64,000 nucleotides of DNA, taken from Micractinium sp. NFX-FRZ (lineage: Eukaryota; Chlorophyta; Trebouxiophyceae; Chlorellales; Chlorellaceae). The notes under the pieces were generated by a model that was not told the DNA's origin, ran no database searches, and saw only the letters and a list, made by a program, of their open reading frames with translations. Location of the stretch: positions 32,625 through 96,624 of the forward strand of contig JAPTJF010000225.1 of the NCBI GenBank assembly GCA_029339195.1, written 5' to 3'. Shown here in pieces: positions 1 to 11,522 of the stretch. The position numbers and the translations under genes were made by a program. Numbering within the stretch: position 1 is the stretch's first letter; every line of letters begins with the position of its first letter.

Positions 1-2274
1 CAGCGGCGTCCCGCTGGCACCCACACGCGCCAGGTCAGCATAGCTGCAACACAGATGTGGACGGCAGAGCTGGTGGGTATGGGTCCAGTGAAGGGAAAGC
101 AGTGCCAGTGTGCGTGCAGCTCTGCAAGCGCAGTGCATCCACAGTGTGAAACATTAGGCTACCAGCTCAGCAGCTGCCAGCTCAGCAGCTGCCAGCTCAG
201 CCCACCTGAGGGGCTGTGTCAGTGTGTGGAAGGCCAGCACCGACTCGATCTGCCCGGCATACGCGTAGATGGTGGCGGGGGAGAGGCCCTGCAGGGAGGG
301 AGGGATCCCAGAGGCAGGGAGAGAGGCAGGGAGAGAGTGAGGGGCAGAGCAAAGCCGGCGGGCGGGCAGGCTGTCTAATGCCTTCGGTTGCCAAGACCGC
401 TTTGTGGGGTGGTACCAAATGCTGCAAGTTCCAATGGCAGCGCGGGGGTGGGGGGTCACACAGCACCCAGCCGAAAGAAACCCGTTCTCAAAACAGCTGC
501 CCCCGCAGGTCTTGCTGAGCACAGCCCCCACCCCCCCCGCCCTGCCAGGCACCGCCTCACCTGCTCCTGAATGAATCGGCGGATGGCATTGTCATCGGGC
601 AGCAGCAGGGTGACAGCCAGGGCGGGGTCTGCCAGTGCATGCTGCTGGTAGCCGGTGAGAACAACGAGGGAGAGGTAGAGGGTGAGGTCGGGGGCGGCGC
701 TGCAGGGATACGGGAGAGGGTGGGGGCAGGGGGCAGGGGGGAATGGAGGGCAGGCGAGCTGGCTTGACGGCAGGGTTGAGGCAGAGGTGAAGCAGTGGGG
801 TGTGGGTCTAACAAGCCGCCACAGGCAGCACTCCAAAGGCCGAGCTTTCCCCCACAGCAACCCCCTTTTCAACACCACCCCCTTCGAGCCGCTCCTCACC
901 GCAGGAAGTTGATCACGTCGGTGCGGCACTGAGAAGCAGCGGCAGGGGCGGGCCCTGGTGCCGGGGCGCCTCCCCCCAGCTGGGCCCACAGCGGCTGCAG
1001 CAGCTGCTCCTGGCTGGCGGGGGCGGGGGGCGCGCCGAGTGCAGCAGGGCGCTGCGGTGGGGCGGGGGCCGGGGCTGGCGAAGGGGGCTGCGTGGCCGCT
1101 GGTGTGGCGGCGGCAGGCGGGGTGGCGGCAGCAGGTGTGCTGGCTTGTGGGGCGGCAGCAGGTGTGCTGGCTTGTGGGGCCGCGCTTGGTGGGATGCCCG
1201 GGGCAGCAGGCGGGGTGGCCGCAGCTGGTGGGGTGCCTGGGGCGGCCGGCGGCGGCTGCGGCGGCTGCGCCACTGGCTGGGGTTGAGGAGGAGCGCCCGG
1301 GAGCGGGCAGGTGCAGCGCCCGCACGACTTCTCGCAGTTGCCTAGGATCCAGGTTTCATTGCATTTGCCCCACACGCTCTGCAAACGTTTGCGGGCGGGC
1401 AGGAGGCACGGGTGGCGAGTCCCAAGCAGCGCTAGTGAGCAAGCAGAGAATGCGGGCGTGGCACGCGTGCGTCACAGGGCGTCTGACCAAAAGGGATTGC
1501 AGGCTAGAAGGGTGCTAAATGAAATCAAAGACAGGGCCAAGGCGAACACCCGCCAGGCACAAGTGTACCAGCACGCCCCTCACCTGCTGTGCGCACGTGA
1601 AGCGGCCGTCGGGCGGCACGTCTGCACACACGCACTGCCCAGGGCAGGTGCACCGCCCGCAGGTCAGAAGGCAGAAGCTCTGGGCAACCATCCACACGGC
1701 GTTGCTGCGGGGGGGGAATGGGGGCAGGGCAGAGGTGTACATGACGACTGCAGCGCGCAGCTCAGCGGCGGCACCCGGAGCGGCAAGCACGCATGTTGTG
1801 TTCGTGGCCCGCCTGCGGCAGCAACGTCTGGAAGTGGCAGCATGCCCCTGCCGCGCGCCCTCTGCTGTCGTTGCTGTCAGTGTCATGAACGCGTTGACCA
1901 ATGGCAGGGCGGGCCCCGCCCACCCACCAGTTGCCGGCGTCGCGCTCCTGCGTGCAGTTGCCGCTGGGCGGCGCCGCGTCCTCGCAAGGGCACCCGGGCG
2001 GCGGCGCCCCTGATGCGGCACCGGGTGCTTTTGGCGCTGATGGAGTTTGTGGAGGACCCTGGAAGGCGTCCACCCTAAGATCAGCGGCCGGCTGAGCAAA
2101 GGCAGGCGGGGCAGCTGGATCGGCCGCCCTCTGCAGCTGGGCTGCAGAGGGCCCTGCCAAGGCCTCCTCCAAGGCTGGGACCAATGGCAGGCGCATGCCA
2201 GCCACCGCCGCGGCACAGCAGCCTGAAAACACGGCGAAGCAGAAGAGCTGAGCGATGCCAGGAGGCCCACCCAT
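1..2274 (-). CDS. Secreted fasciclin-domain protein, 5' part (runs off window)
   Basis: Tandem paralogue of the complete gene at 3040-11522. Exons: 2274-1928, 1704-1584, 1378-900, 699-561, 288-206, 43-<1. The ATG at 2274 opens a hydrophobic signal peptide (ends near AAVAGM). Two ShKT-like cysteine modules follow (CPCEDAAPPSGNC..., then SVWGKCNETW...CEKSCGRC), each with the CG.C ending. A long Pro/Ala-rich linker (about residues 180-260) contains repeated PPAAAT/PQASTP segments. The first FAS1 domain starts at APDLTLYLSLVVLTGYQQ and continues through LLLPDDNAIRRF. Exons 2, 4 and 5 are 121, 139 and 83 nt, exactly as in the paralogue; exon 3 is 87 nt longer because of the linker. FAS1 domains mediate adhesion in extracellular matrix; secretion and wall location are inferred. 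The last exon is cut by the window edge, so the number of FAS1 domains is unknown. Confidence 0.88.
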
Positions 2275-2381
2275 GTCGCCTGGCGTGGGAGGCTGCAGCC
2301 AGAGGGGCGTCCAAGGTGGTTAACACGAGAAAGGACGAGGCCGCCCTGACCTTGGACCAGGGCTTTCCACCCCCGCTGCTC

Positions 2382-2386
2382 TTACA
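2382..2386 (-). promoter_or_regulatory. Candidate poly(A) signal TGTAA for the 3040-11522 gene
   Basis: TTACA on the plus strand reads TGTAA on the minus strand, the usual green-algal poly(A) signal. The distance from the stop (about 655 nt) is long, so this is a moderate call. Confidence 0.4.
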
Positions 2387-2559
2387 TAACTCACATCATG
2401 ATATTATTCTTGCACCAAGCCACACACTGTGCTGGCAGCAAATCTGCTGTAACGAAATCAATGTTGATCCGCGTCAAAAACGATTAGGATGATCGGATGG
2501 CTCAGGCAGCAGTGGCGGCACCCCGGCGGCTGCGGGGAATGCAACACGCACCGCTGCCA

Positions 2560-2594
2560 ATTGGGCGGGTGCTGCTACACTGCACCCGCCCAAT
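2560..2594. repeat. Perfect 13-bp inverted repeat (hairpin)
   Basis: ATTGGGCGGGTGC at 2560-2572 and its exact reverse complement at 2582-2594 flank a 9-nt loop. The stem is GC-rich. It lies in the presumed 3' UTR of the upstream gene, so it could form in the mRNA; a cruciform or the relic of a small inverted-repeat element are alternatives. Confidence 0.85.
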
Positions 2595-3039
2595 GCTGTC
2601 CACCCCAAGTGGGAAGACGGGAGTGCTGGTGGTTCATTTCATTGATGCAGGGGATAGAAGGGGGCTCATAGGGTAACTGGTGACATCGGCCTTCCCTGTT
2701 AGGCTTAGTTAGGCCGTACCATCCCATGCCAGCCGCCCCGGTGGCCCCTCACGCCACCTCATGGGCCGTCCTGAGCCCGGCCGCCTCGGCCACATGCCCC
2801 CAGCCAGGGCGCTCGAATTTCACAAAAGAGAGACACAAAAAGAAGTTGAGGTGGTACAACACGCAAGGGAAGGTATTGTCACGCGGGTCTTTTGAAACTG
2901 CAGCACCCAATTGGATGCGCCAAGTGGAGCAACGCAGCTGGCGGGGGTCACGGCTGCCTGAGAAGCAACGGGGCGTCATGTCTCGCTGTCAGTGGCTGTT
3001 AAAGCAGCGAATGTTCTGCAGCAGAACAGTGTCCGCCTG

Positions 3040-6000
3040 TCAGCCGGAGGCGGCTACAACTGGAGGCGCTGAGGCTGGGGGCGTCGTTGGTGCCGCCGGT
3101 GTGGCGGGCGCAGCTGGGGCGCCGCCTGGCGGCGGCATCACGGGCAGCAGTACGGTGTCCACAATGTGCATGACGCCCTGCAGACATATATGTAGAACGT
3201 GGAAGCATACCACAGCACCTTCTGTGTCCCAGCTTCCTTTCTTATACATCCCCTGAACGTCTGCCTCCTCCGAAGACCATGACCGACCGCTGGGACAGCC
3301 CCTGGCCGGCCTGCCACTCACCCCGCACACGTCGATGTCTGGCAGAATAATGCGGGCAGAGGAGCCGGCGCCCTCCAGCGTGACGCCGCCATCAGCGGTG
3401 CGGTGCACAGTCAGCGCCAGAGGCTGGCCCTGCAGTGGCAGAGGGGCAGCCGACCTGAAGTGTGAGGAGGAGGTTGCGGCAGCATGCGCAAACTATTTGC
3501 CAAAACTGCGTGGTGGCAGTGGGCAGTGGGCAGTTTCAAGCTGGTGCCCTGTCAGCCCACCCCACCCCACCTCACCCCACCACACCCCGCCTCACCTGCG
3601 GGTTCTTTGCCAGCGTCGCCAAGCGCCGCCCTTCCGCCATGTCGGCAGTCCTGTTGGACGGGCGGGAAATGAGCGCAGACTGTCAGTTTCTAGGTGGTGG
3701 GGTACAGCCAGTTCTTCATATCCATATCCCCAGTCTCCATGTCGCTGCACAACGAGCAATGCAGCGTTCCGGGTGCCCTACGCCTGCCGACCTGACGGGT
3801 TGGTCCACAATGTGGTAAGCCGCCAAGGCCTCCAGAGCCTTCTGGCTCAGCAGCAGCGTCTGGCAAGGCACGGCGGGGGTGGAGGGGGGCGTGAGGCGAT
3901 GCTCGGGTGCAGGTGGGCAGGATGCATGTGCGAGTGCTGGACTGCATGCAACCGCAGTTTCTGTCTGAAAGCGCAGCTCCGTCCCTGACAGGTGCTTCCT
4001 CTGCATGCCCATCTAACTATCAAACCTGCTGCACCTCCTGCTCCCCTCCCACCCACCTGTCCACCCACCCATCCTCTGGCCTGACGCACCCACCCCAACC
4101 ACCCTTCCATCTACCCACCCATCCATCCACTGGCCTGGCCCACCCACCCACCCACCCACCCGCGTGCCGCCCACCCTCGCACACCCGCTGCACCTGATCG
4201 GAGGCGGTTGAGAAGAGTGTGTACATGGCATCCAGCGCTGCGTCGGTGGGCAGCAGGTAGGCAACCTTGAAGGTGTCGGGGACGGCGTCCTGAGGGTGGG
4301 GTGGGAGGGGAGGGGAGGGGAAGAGAGCATGCGGGGTGTGGTGGGTGGGCAGAGGAAGCGGCGAGCGGGTGCATGCGAGGGGAGGGTGCATGCAAGGTGG
4401 GCAGAGGAAGCGGCGCAGCACAGCAAAAGCGTAGGGCATCGCAGGCCATGGCACATCCCACTCTCCTCCCCCCGCCACCTGCCCCCCCTCACCCAGCCCA
4501 GCTGGCCGACCATCTGGGCGATGCGGGCAAAGTACTGGGGGTTTGTGTCCACAAAGGAGCGCATCGTCAGGCAGGCGCCGCCAGCAGGGGCGGGCGGTGC
4601 CGGGGTGGGTGTGGGGGCAGGGCCCCGAGGGACAGAGGCTGCTGCCACTGGCGGGGGGTGGGCGGGGCTGGGGAGGAGGAGGGTGTCCACGACGTGCAGC
4701 ACACCCTGCCAGGCAGTGCGGGCACCGAGTGCAGAGTTGAACGGATTTGTTGGGCAGCCTCTGGAGGGGTGCTGGCCCACACGCAGCTCCTCGGCCGGGC
4801 GCCTCGACCCAGCGCAATAAACATCCTGCCAGCCTGTATACGTCGGCAACAGCCCCACTCCCCAGTCCTCACTCGCTCACCCAGCACACGTCAACGTCTG
4901 GCGTGGTGATGCGGGCAGAGGAGCCGAGGCCTTCCAGCCTGATGCCGCCGTCGGCGCTGCGCCGCACTGTCAGCGCCAGCGGCCGGCCCTGCAGCAGGCA
5001 GGTCACAGCAACCAGGTGTCGGTTGGCGGTACAGCCTGGGTGGCTCTACGGCTTTTTGCGGCACAGCAAGAGGCTGTGGCGGGCGCAACCAATGCCATAC
5101 AGAGCAGCAAAAGAGGTGTGCAGTGCACTGCTAGAGCCACGGTCTGGCAGCTGTGCACACGTTTGCATTGCACGTCGCAGCTGACGCCCTGGCGGTGTGG
5201 GCTGCACCCTGACCCACCGTCAGGTCCTTTGCCAGCGTCGTCAGGCGCTGCCCGTCCGCCATGTCGGCAGTCCTGAGGGGGACAGGGAGCAGTGGCGGTG
5301 GGCAGGCAGCAAGGCCAGCGGGTGGGCGGCCAGCTTTACTCGACTGCTGCCAGCCCTGGTGCAGTGCCATTACTCTTCAGCTGAAAACGCTCCCCGCCCT
5401 GGGCTCGCTGTAATGCCTCAGGACTACGACTACACTCGGAGCGCCCCCACAAACACCGCGCATCATTCCACTGTAAACCCGCACACCAGCACACCACCTG
5501 CCAATGCGTGCCCGCCCACCTGACGGGTCGGTCCACAATGTGGTAGGCACCCAGGGCGGTTAGCGCAGCCTGGCTTGCCAGCAGCGCCTGGTGCGGCGCG
5601 GCCGAGGGACACACGGAGCAGGGGTCAGTGGTTGGAAGGAACGGGGAATGGGGTGTGCTGCCGGGAGGCAACAACTTGGAACCAATCAGCCTATTGGCGC
5701 CTTGGCAATGTCCCATGAGGCTGCCATCTCTCGTCTGCCCACCCCCCTCATCGACACTCACTGCAACCCACGCCCATGAATGTCCACCAGCATGACCACC
5801 AGCATGACCACCAGCATGACCACCAGACCTCGTACCTCTGCATCCGCCGGCGTCAAGCTCTTCAGCAGGGCATCCAGCGCTGCGTCGATGGGGAGTATGT
5901 ATGTGAGGTTTCCCTTCTGGGGCGGCGTGTCCTGGAGGAAAGGGACGGGGGCCCCGGGGCAGCGGAGGCGCCGGCAGTTGGGAGGGGCGTGGGCGTGTGC

Positions 6001-6734
6001 ATAGGGCGCAGATCAGAGCGCCAGCACACCACAACACCGCGCGGGCATGAGCAGGGGCACGTTGGTCACGACATGCCAGCTCACAGAACGCTGACCCCCA
6101 CCCCCCCACCCCCCACTCACCCATCCAATGCGGGCCATCAGCTGCACAAGGCGGGAGAAGCGCTGAGGGGAGGCCTCCGCGTATGACCGAATCGGCATGC
6201 AGGCGCCGCCAGCGGGGGGTGCTGTGGGCGCGGGGGGCGAAGGTGTGCTGGGGGCGAGTGAAGCCTCTGAGCCGGCGCCAGCTGGCAGTAGCAGCACACC
6301 AGGAGCTCCGGGCACCCCAGGCAGGACCGGGCCACTAGGAGGGACAGTTCCAGGAGGGGCAGGTGGGCCCAACACAAGCGCCCCAGAGGTGTCTGACCAA
6401 AGCCCGGTGGCACCCGGGGCGCCCGGCCCAGCCCCGCTGGGCGCCTGCAGCGCAAACACGCCGGGGGCCTGCACCTGCGGCAGGACACCCGGACCAGCAG
6501 GCGGGCCCGCTGTTGGCGCCGGCGCCGGCGCCGGAGGGGTGGCAGCCATGGCGGCGGCAAGCTCAGCCGCTGGCACTGGCGCTGCGCTGGCTGCGGTGGC
6601 GTCCACCTCTGCCTGCGCCTCTGCAGGCTGATAGTCCTCATACCCCGCCGTCAAGTCAGTGATGGTCTCATTGCGCAGGTACTGGTCGGCGGCGGGGGTG
6701 AGCGCGGACAGCGGGCCATCCACGATGTGCAGCA
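3040..6734 (-). other. FAS1 domains 3 and 4, an internal exon-set duplication
   Basis: Exons 15-18 (96, 68, 55, 108 nt) and exons 20-23 (96, 68, 55, 108 nt) have the same lengths and phases and encode homologous peptides (LTYILPIDAALDALL versus VAYLLPTDAALDAMY; AYHIVDRPVR versus AYHIVDQPVR; TADMADGQRL versus TADMAEGRRL). This is an intragenic tandem duplication that kept its introns. The entry peptide of each domain is also paired (SYAEASPQRFSRLVQLM and SFVDTNPQYFARIAQMV). Confidence 0.9.
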
Positions 6735-9700
6735 CTGCAGGGTGGGTGGGTTGAAGAGCGCAGAGGTGGAAATCTGGAGGGTTGGTCACGAAGGCATACA
6801 GCCGCGTTTCAAGGGAGCTTGAGTGGGCACTCGAACGCTCCTGCTCTCGAGCAGCTGCCAACCACTGGGCACCACCGCTGCCGCGGCTGCGCAGCTCAGC
6901 TGTTCTGTCGAGCACTCACCGCTGCCGCCGCATGTCTCCAGGGTCTGGGTGATGACCGCCGTGGCGTTGTCGGCTGCTGCCTCACCAGCCACCGCCACCC
7001 CTCCCTGCAGGCCACAGCGGCGAGGTTGGAAGGATGATGGGAAGGAGCCGACAGCTTGCAGGCACAGTGTACGTGCATGCATAGGACCGATACGTGGCAA
7101 GGCAAAAGGCTGCGCCTGGCCTGATTTCTGCACACAAACCTGCGAGTCGGCTACAAGGCAGGCTCAAAGTGCGGTTCCCTTGCTGAATTCCCGACGTTCA
7201 GGCTGCAAAACATGCCTTGCCCCCCGCTCACATCCGTGGCCCCCTCCACTGTGATGCTGTGCCCGGGGAACAGGGTGGGCAGCTCCACGCCCTCCATCTA
7301 GCGGGGCATGAGGGTGGAAGTGGAAGGGTAAGGTGGGTGAGAGGAGGAAAGCACCAGAAGTGAAATGATGCGGCGGGCAGGCGGGGGCAGCTGGGGTGCC
7401 CCCTGATCTCCCTCAGATCAAAGCGCGCCCAGCGGCCTGTCGTGCTCCCCTGCTAGGTGCTTCCCTCCAATGGGCCACCGAAGCCAGCACCCCACCAGAA
7501 ATGTTATGCTGTCCCAGTCAGCACAGCACAGCACAGCACGCACGCATGCACAGCACAACACCAGCACAGCACGCGCAGCACAGCGCCCGCACTCCACGCC
7601 ACATCTGACACTGGCAGCAGTGCATGCCAGCTGCCCACCTGCCGCAGGTCCTCCTGGCTCAGCGGCCCATCTGCCACCACAATGCGGTACGCTACGCCGG
7701 CATGCAGCAGGCGGGAGTCGCGCGCCGCTTCGGCCAGCACCTGTGGGGCGATGGTGCAATGGGCAGAGCTTTTTATAGGACATATATATGGCCTGCAGCA
7801 TTCAAGTTTTTGGGGTGCTTGGGGCTGTTTCCTCGGCGCACCTGGCAGAGTCTGCACCAGCTCTTGCAAGCCCTTCGCTGTTGCACAGGCGTGCGATTAT
7901 GCCACATATGCATGCAGGCGGGCGGGCTCACCTGCTGCATCTCCTCTTGCCCGGGCTGGATGAAGCCGGCCAGGGCCATTTGCTGGGCAGAATCTGAGAC
8001 ACGGTAAGCCGCAGGAGGAGCGGGCGGGAGTGAGCTCTGTTGCAGTGCATCAGTTTGCAGTGCATCAATTTGCCAGGGACTGCATGCATGTGTAAGCGGC
8101 TGCCGGCTAGAACATCTCCAGCCCCTGGCTTGCTGCCCAGCTGGGTGAGCACCTGAGGGGGCGAACATGGTGACGTTGATGCGGGGGTCGCTGAGGTTCC
8201 ACTTGAGGAGGGGGGGAGGAGGGCAGCAGGGAGGGCAAGATCCAGGCACGTTGGTCGGTTGGCATGGGCGGGGGAGGGCGGGACTGTGCCTGTGATGGGT
8301 TGCAACGCATGCTGCGCCTGTGAACGGCTTGGCGTGCTTGCTGTGCCAGGCATAGCAGACAAATTCACACCCCGGCCACACCCACATGAAACCAGCCAGA
8401 GTACTCTGCTGCCCTCTCACCCCAGCCAGGCCCATGATCGTGTTCTCAATCGACAACTGCGGCGTGTTGGCAATGGCTGCCGCCAGACTGGGGAAGCACG
8501 TGGGGGGCGCCGGAGCCTCTGCCGATGGCGCGCCTGCACCCGCTGCGGGCGGGTTGGCGGAAGGGCCGGGCGCTGGCGGGGCCCCAGGTGGGTGCTGCTG
8601 CTGCTGCCGCTGCTGCTGCCCCGGCTGCAGGCCGCCCACCGCCTGCAGGTAGGGCAGCACCTGCTGGATGGATCTGGCCGGCATGAGCACTGTGTCGATC
8701 ACGTGAATCACTGCAGCGTGATTTGAATGAAATGAGAGGCGGAAGATTTGGGCAAGCACACCAACAGTGCAGGAGAGCTCAGGTTGATCTGCCTGCGGAA
8801 GGCGGGCACAGTGGTCGACCTGCCCGGCACCTGCCCCAACACCCGCTCACCCACCCGTGTGGCAGGCCAGCAGGTTGGCACGCAGCAGGCTGGCACCGTT
8901 GTAGGGGCCCTCCACTCGCAGCTGCACGGCGGGGAGGGGGTTGAGTAGATATGGGCATACAGGTTTGAGCTTACTGCATGCAGGCTTACCAACAGCGGCG
9001 CACCCTCGCGCCCCGCAACTTGTGAGGAAAGCAGGCCGTGCGCTGGCTAGCGCCCACTGGCACTGAGCACTCTGCGGCCATGGGCCACACCTGCCTATCC
9101 CCTGCACACCACCCAACAACCACCCACCGCGGTTGCATTGATTGTGCTGGGCTTGAGCGAGGCGCCAGGCAGCTGGGTGGGCAGCGGCGCACCGCTGGCG
9201 CCCATGCGTGCCAGGTCAGCATAGCTGTGGGGCAGAATTGGGGGCGGCGTAAAAAAGGACAGGGTGCCAGGCTGGATGTCAGCACTGAACGCTCTGTCAG
9301 ATAGTCTACCACGGCATGCATGCTGCTCAGTAGCAGCTGCCATCCCAGAAAGCCTGCAAGCTCAGCAGCCGCCAGCTCAGCCCACCTGAGGGGCTGTGTC
9401 AGCGTGTGGTAGGCCAGCACCGACTCCAGCTGCTGGGCATATGCGTAGATGGTGGCGGGGATGAGGCCCTGCAGGGATGGACAGAACACGGTAGCAACGT
9501 GTTCAAGGCGGGCACTCGGTGGGCGCTCGGCAAGCATGGGTGGGAGTGTAAGGGGCAGGACGACAAGCATGGGTGGGAGTGTAAGAGGCAGGGCGACACG
9601 GGGACGAGGAGGCACTGCGCCATGCAACGAGCAGCAAGCGGTTTACAGATGCAATCGCTCTACACGCTCAACGTGCATGTACTGCCCACCTGCTTAGCAC

Positions 9701-11522
9701 TGCTGTGCGCACAATGCAAGGAAACCAAGTCCCGGCCCGCAGGCTTGCCTGCTCCTGGGTGAAGCGCCGTATGGCGTTGTCGTCGGGCAGCAGCAGGGTG
9801 ACAGCCAGGGCGGGGTCGGCCAGTGCGTGCTGTTGGTACCCGGTCAGAACGACGAGGGAGAGGTAGAGGGTGAGGTCGGGGGCGCCGCTGCGGGGGCAGG
9901 AGGGGGAAGGGAGTACCATGTATGCACGATCGCCAGAGACAGTAAGCGGCAAGGGGCTTCAGGGGGGAGAACAGCAGGCACAAGGGCGCGGGAATTGGGC
10001 CGCCATAGCTTGGGTCAGTGCCTTTGACATGTTCAGCTGAGGCTGCATAAGCGCACAGAGAGCCAACGAGTGGGGGCTGAGGGAACCCAGGTCGGCAACA
10101 GCAGCCGCGCTTTTGCACTGCACAGACCTGCTGGCAGCCCGCATGCCAACTGCCCACTCTGCCGGCGTGCTGAGCACAAGAGGGCGCCCTCGGCTGCAAC
10201 CCACAGCCGCCCCCTCACCGCAGGAAGTTGATCACGTCGGTGCGGCACTGGGAGGCAGCGGCAGGGGCGGCGGCAGGCGGGGGCACAGCGCCTCCCCCCA
10301 GCTGGGCCCACAGCGGCTGCAGCAGCTGCTCCTGGCTGACGGGGGCGTGCGGCGCTCCCGGGATGGGAACCGGCACTGGAGGCTGCGCTGGGGCGGGGGC
10401 CTGGGCCGGCGCAGAGGGCGGGGTGGCGGCAGCGGGTGCACTGGGTATGCTGGCAGGTGGAGGCTGTGTTGGTGGGGTGCCTGGGGTGGCAGGTGGCGGC
10501 TGCGGCGGCTGCGCCGGCAGGGCAGCGCTGGGAGGCGGGCAGGCGCATGTGCCACACGACTCAGCGCAGCTGCCCAGCATCCACGTCTCCTTGCACTTGC
10601 CCCAGGCGCGCTGCGGGAGCGGGCGGGGTGTTGGGCGGGGGTTGATTGAGGCAGAGGCTGCATAGGCATATCATGTGGACGCACAGCAGCTGCAGCCGCG
10701 ACACGCACATTGAAATTCAATGTACAGCGAATGATCAGGGGGCAACCTGAGGTGCTGCACTGCAGATAGGACTCAAGACCACCACGCCGCACCCCTCGCC
10801 TGCTGTGCGCACGTGAAGCGGCCGTCGGGCGGCACGTCTGCGCACACGCACTGCCCCGGGCAGGTGCACCGCCCGCAGGTCAGCAGGCAGAAGCTCTGGG
10901 CAACCATCCACACGGCGTTGCTGCGGCCAAAGGGGGCGGGATGCGAGAGGGAAGGGGCGGGAGTCCAAGGGCACGCACTGCGGTTTGAGGCAAGGCCGGC
11001 AGTAGCTGCTGATGCCTGTTGAGGGCAGGCCATCGCGCTTGGCATATCTGGCTTGCACAGCTTGCACAGGTTCACAGCCGCCGTGCAGAGCAGCCCTCCA
11101 TCCGCTGGCACCGCTTTGCATGCAGAGGGAGCACCCGCAGACACCCACCAGTTGCCGGCGTCGCGCTCGTGCGCGCACGCGCTGCTGGGCGGCGGCGTAT
11201 CCACGCAGGGGCAGCCGGGCGGCGGCGCGGCAGCGGATGCTGTTGGCGCTGACACTGCTGCCTCCAGCGCGGCAGCTAACGAGGGTGGCGCCCCTGAGGG
11301 CCCCTGAAAGGCGGACACTTTTGGCTCAGCGGCTGGCTGGGCTGGCTGGGCAGAGAGGGCAGCTGGCTTGGCCGCCTGCAGCACCTGGGCTGCAGAGGGC
11401 CCGGCTAAGGTCTCCTCCAGGGCTGTGGCCAATGGCAGGCGCATGCCAGCCACCCCAGCCGCCAGGCAGCTGACACAAAAGGCAGCAGACAGGAGGTGGG
11501 CCGCCTGTGGCCGGCTGGCCAT
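3040..11522 (-). CDS. Secreted four-domain fasciclin (FAS1) protein with ShKT-like modules
   Basis: 24 exons, 1181 aa: 11522-11149, 10920-10800, 10610-10219, 9887-9749, 9468-9386, 9224-9128, 8921-8855, 8710-8421, 8201-8153, 7993-7932, 7740-7639, 7297-7232, 7004-6920, 6734-6121, 5931-5836, 5587-5520, 5272-5218, 4988-4881, 4705-4493, 4289-4194, 3859-3792, 3650-3596, 3429-3322, 3177-3040. The frame is open throughout. Signal peptide is about residues 1-26. Two cysteine modules (about 113-205; splicing exon 1 to exon 2 creates the expected Cys in GNCNAVWMV). A Pro/Ala linker follows, then FAS1 domains at roughly 300-430, 500-650, 830-965 and 1010-1145. Each ends in the FAS1 H2-type motif (VIHVIDTVLMP, VLHIVDGPL, VLHVVDTLLLP, VMHIVDTVLLP). 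Family knowledge: FAS1 proteins act in adhesion at cell surface or matrix. Introns 2 and 4 use GC donors. Wall localisation is inferred. Confidence 0.92.
5791..5826. repeat. 12-bp tandem repeat, three perfect copies, in an intron
   Basis: CATGACCACCAG is repeated at 5791-5802, 5803-5814 and 5815-5826, just after exon 15 (5931-5836) in the transcribed direction. A degenerate fourth copy precedes it. Intronic minisatellite with no evident function. Confidence 0.85.
10219..11522 (-). other. N-terminal signal peptide, paired cysteine modules and Pro-rich linker
   Basis: Exons 1-3 of the complete FAS1 gene. The cysteine modules follow the pattern CPC.D..PP....C......NC...W.....C..(S/T)CG.C.C, which matches ShKT-like modules common in secreted Chlorella proteins. 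In the second module DVPPDGRFTCAQQ is joined across an intron to RAWGKCKETWMLG. These are structural disulphide modules; nothing here indicates a toxin. The linker is Pro/Ala rich and could be O-glycosylated (inference). Confidence 0.8.

Larger units (their letters stand above)
2275..3039. other. Intergenic: 3' UTR of upstream FAS1 gene and promoter of downstream one
   Basis: Between two minus-strand paralogues. It holds a minus-strand TGTAA at 2382-2386 (658 nt after the stop at 3040) and a perfect hairpin at 2560-2594. No TATA box is convincing and no ORF is supported. There is an AT-richer patch around 2380-2420. Confidence 0.6.

Noticed and set aside
10219..11522. ShKT-like modules as a toxin
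   Set aside because: The module is a common structural disulphide domain in secreted algal proteins, here attached to FAS1 adhesion domains.
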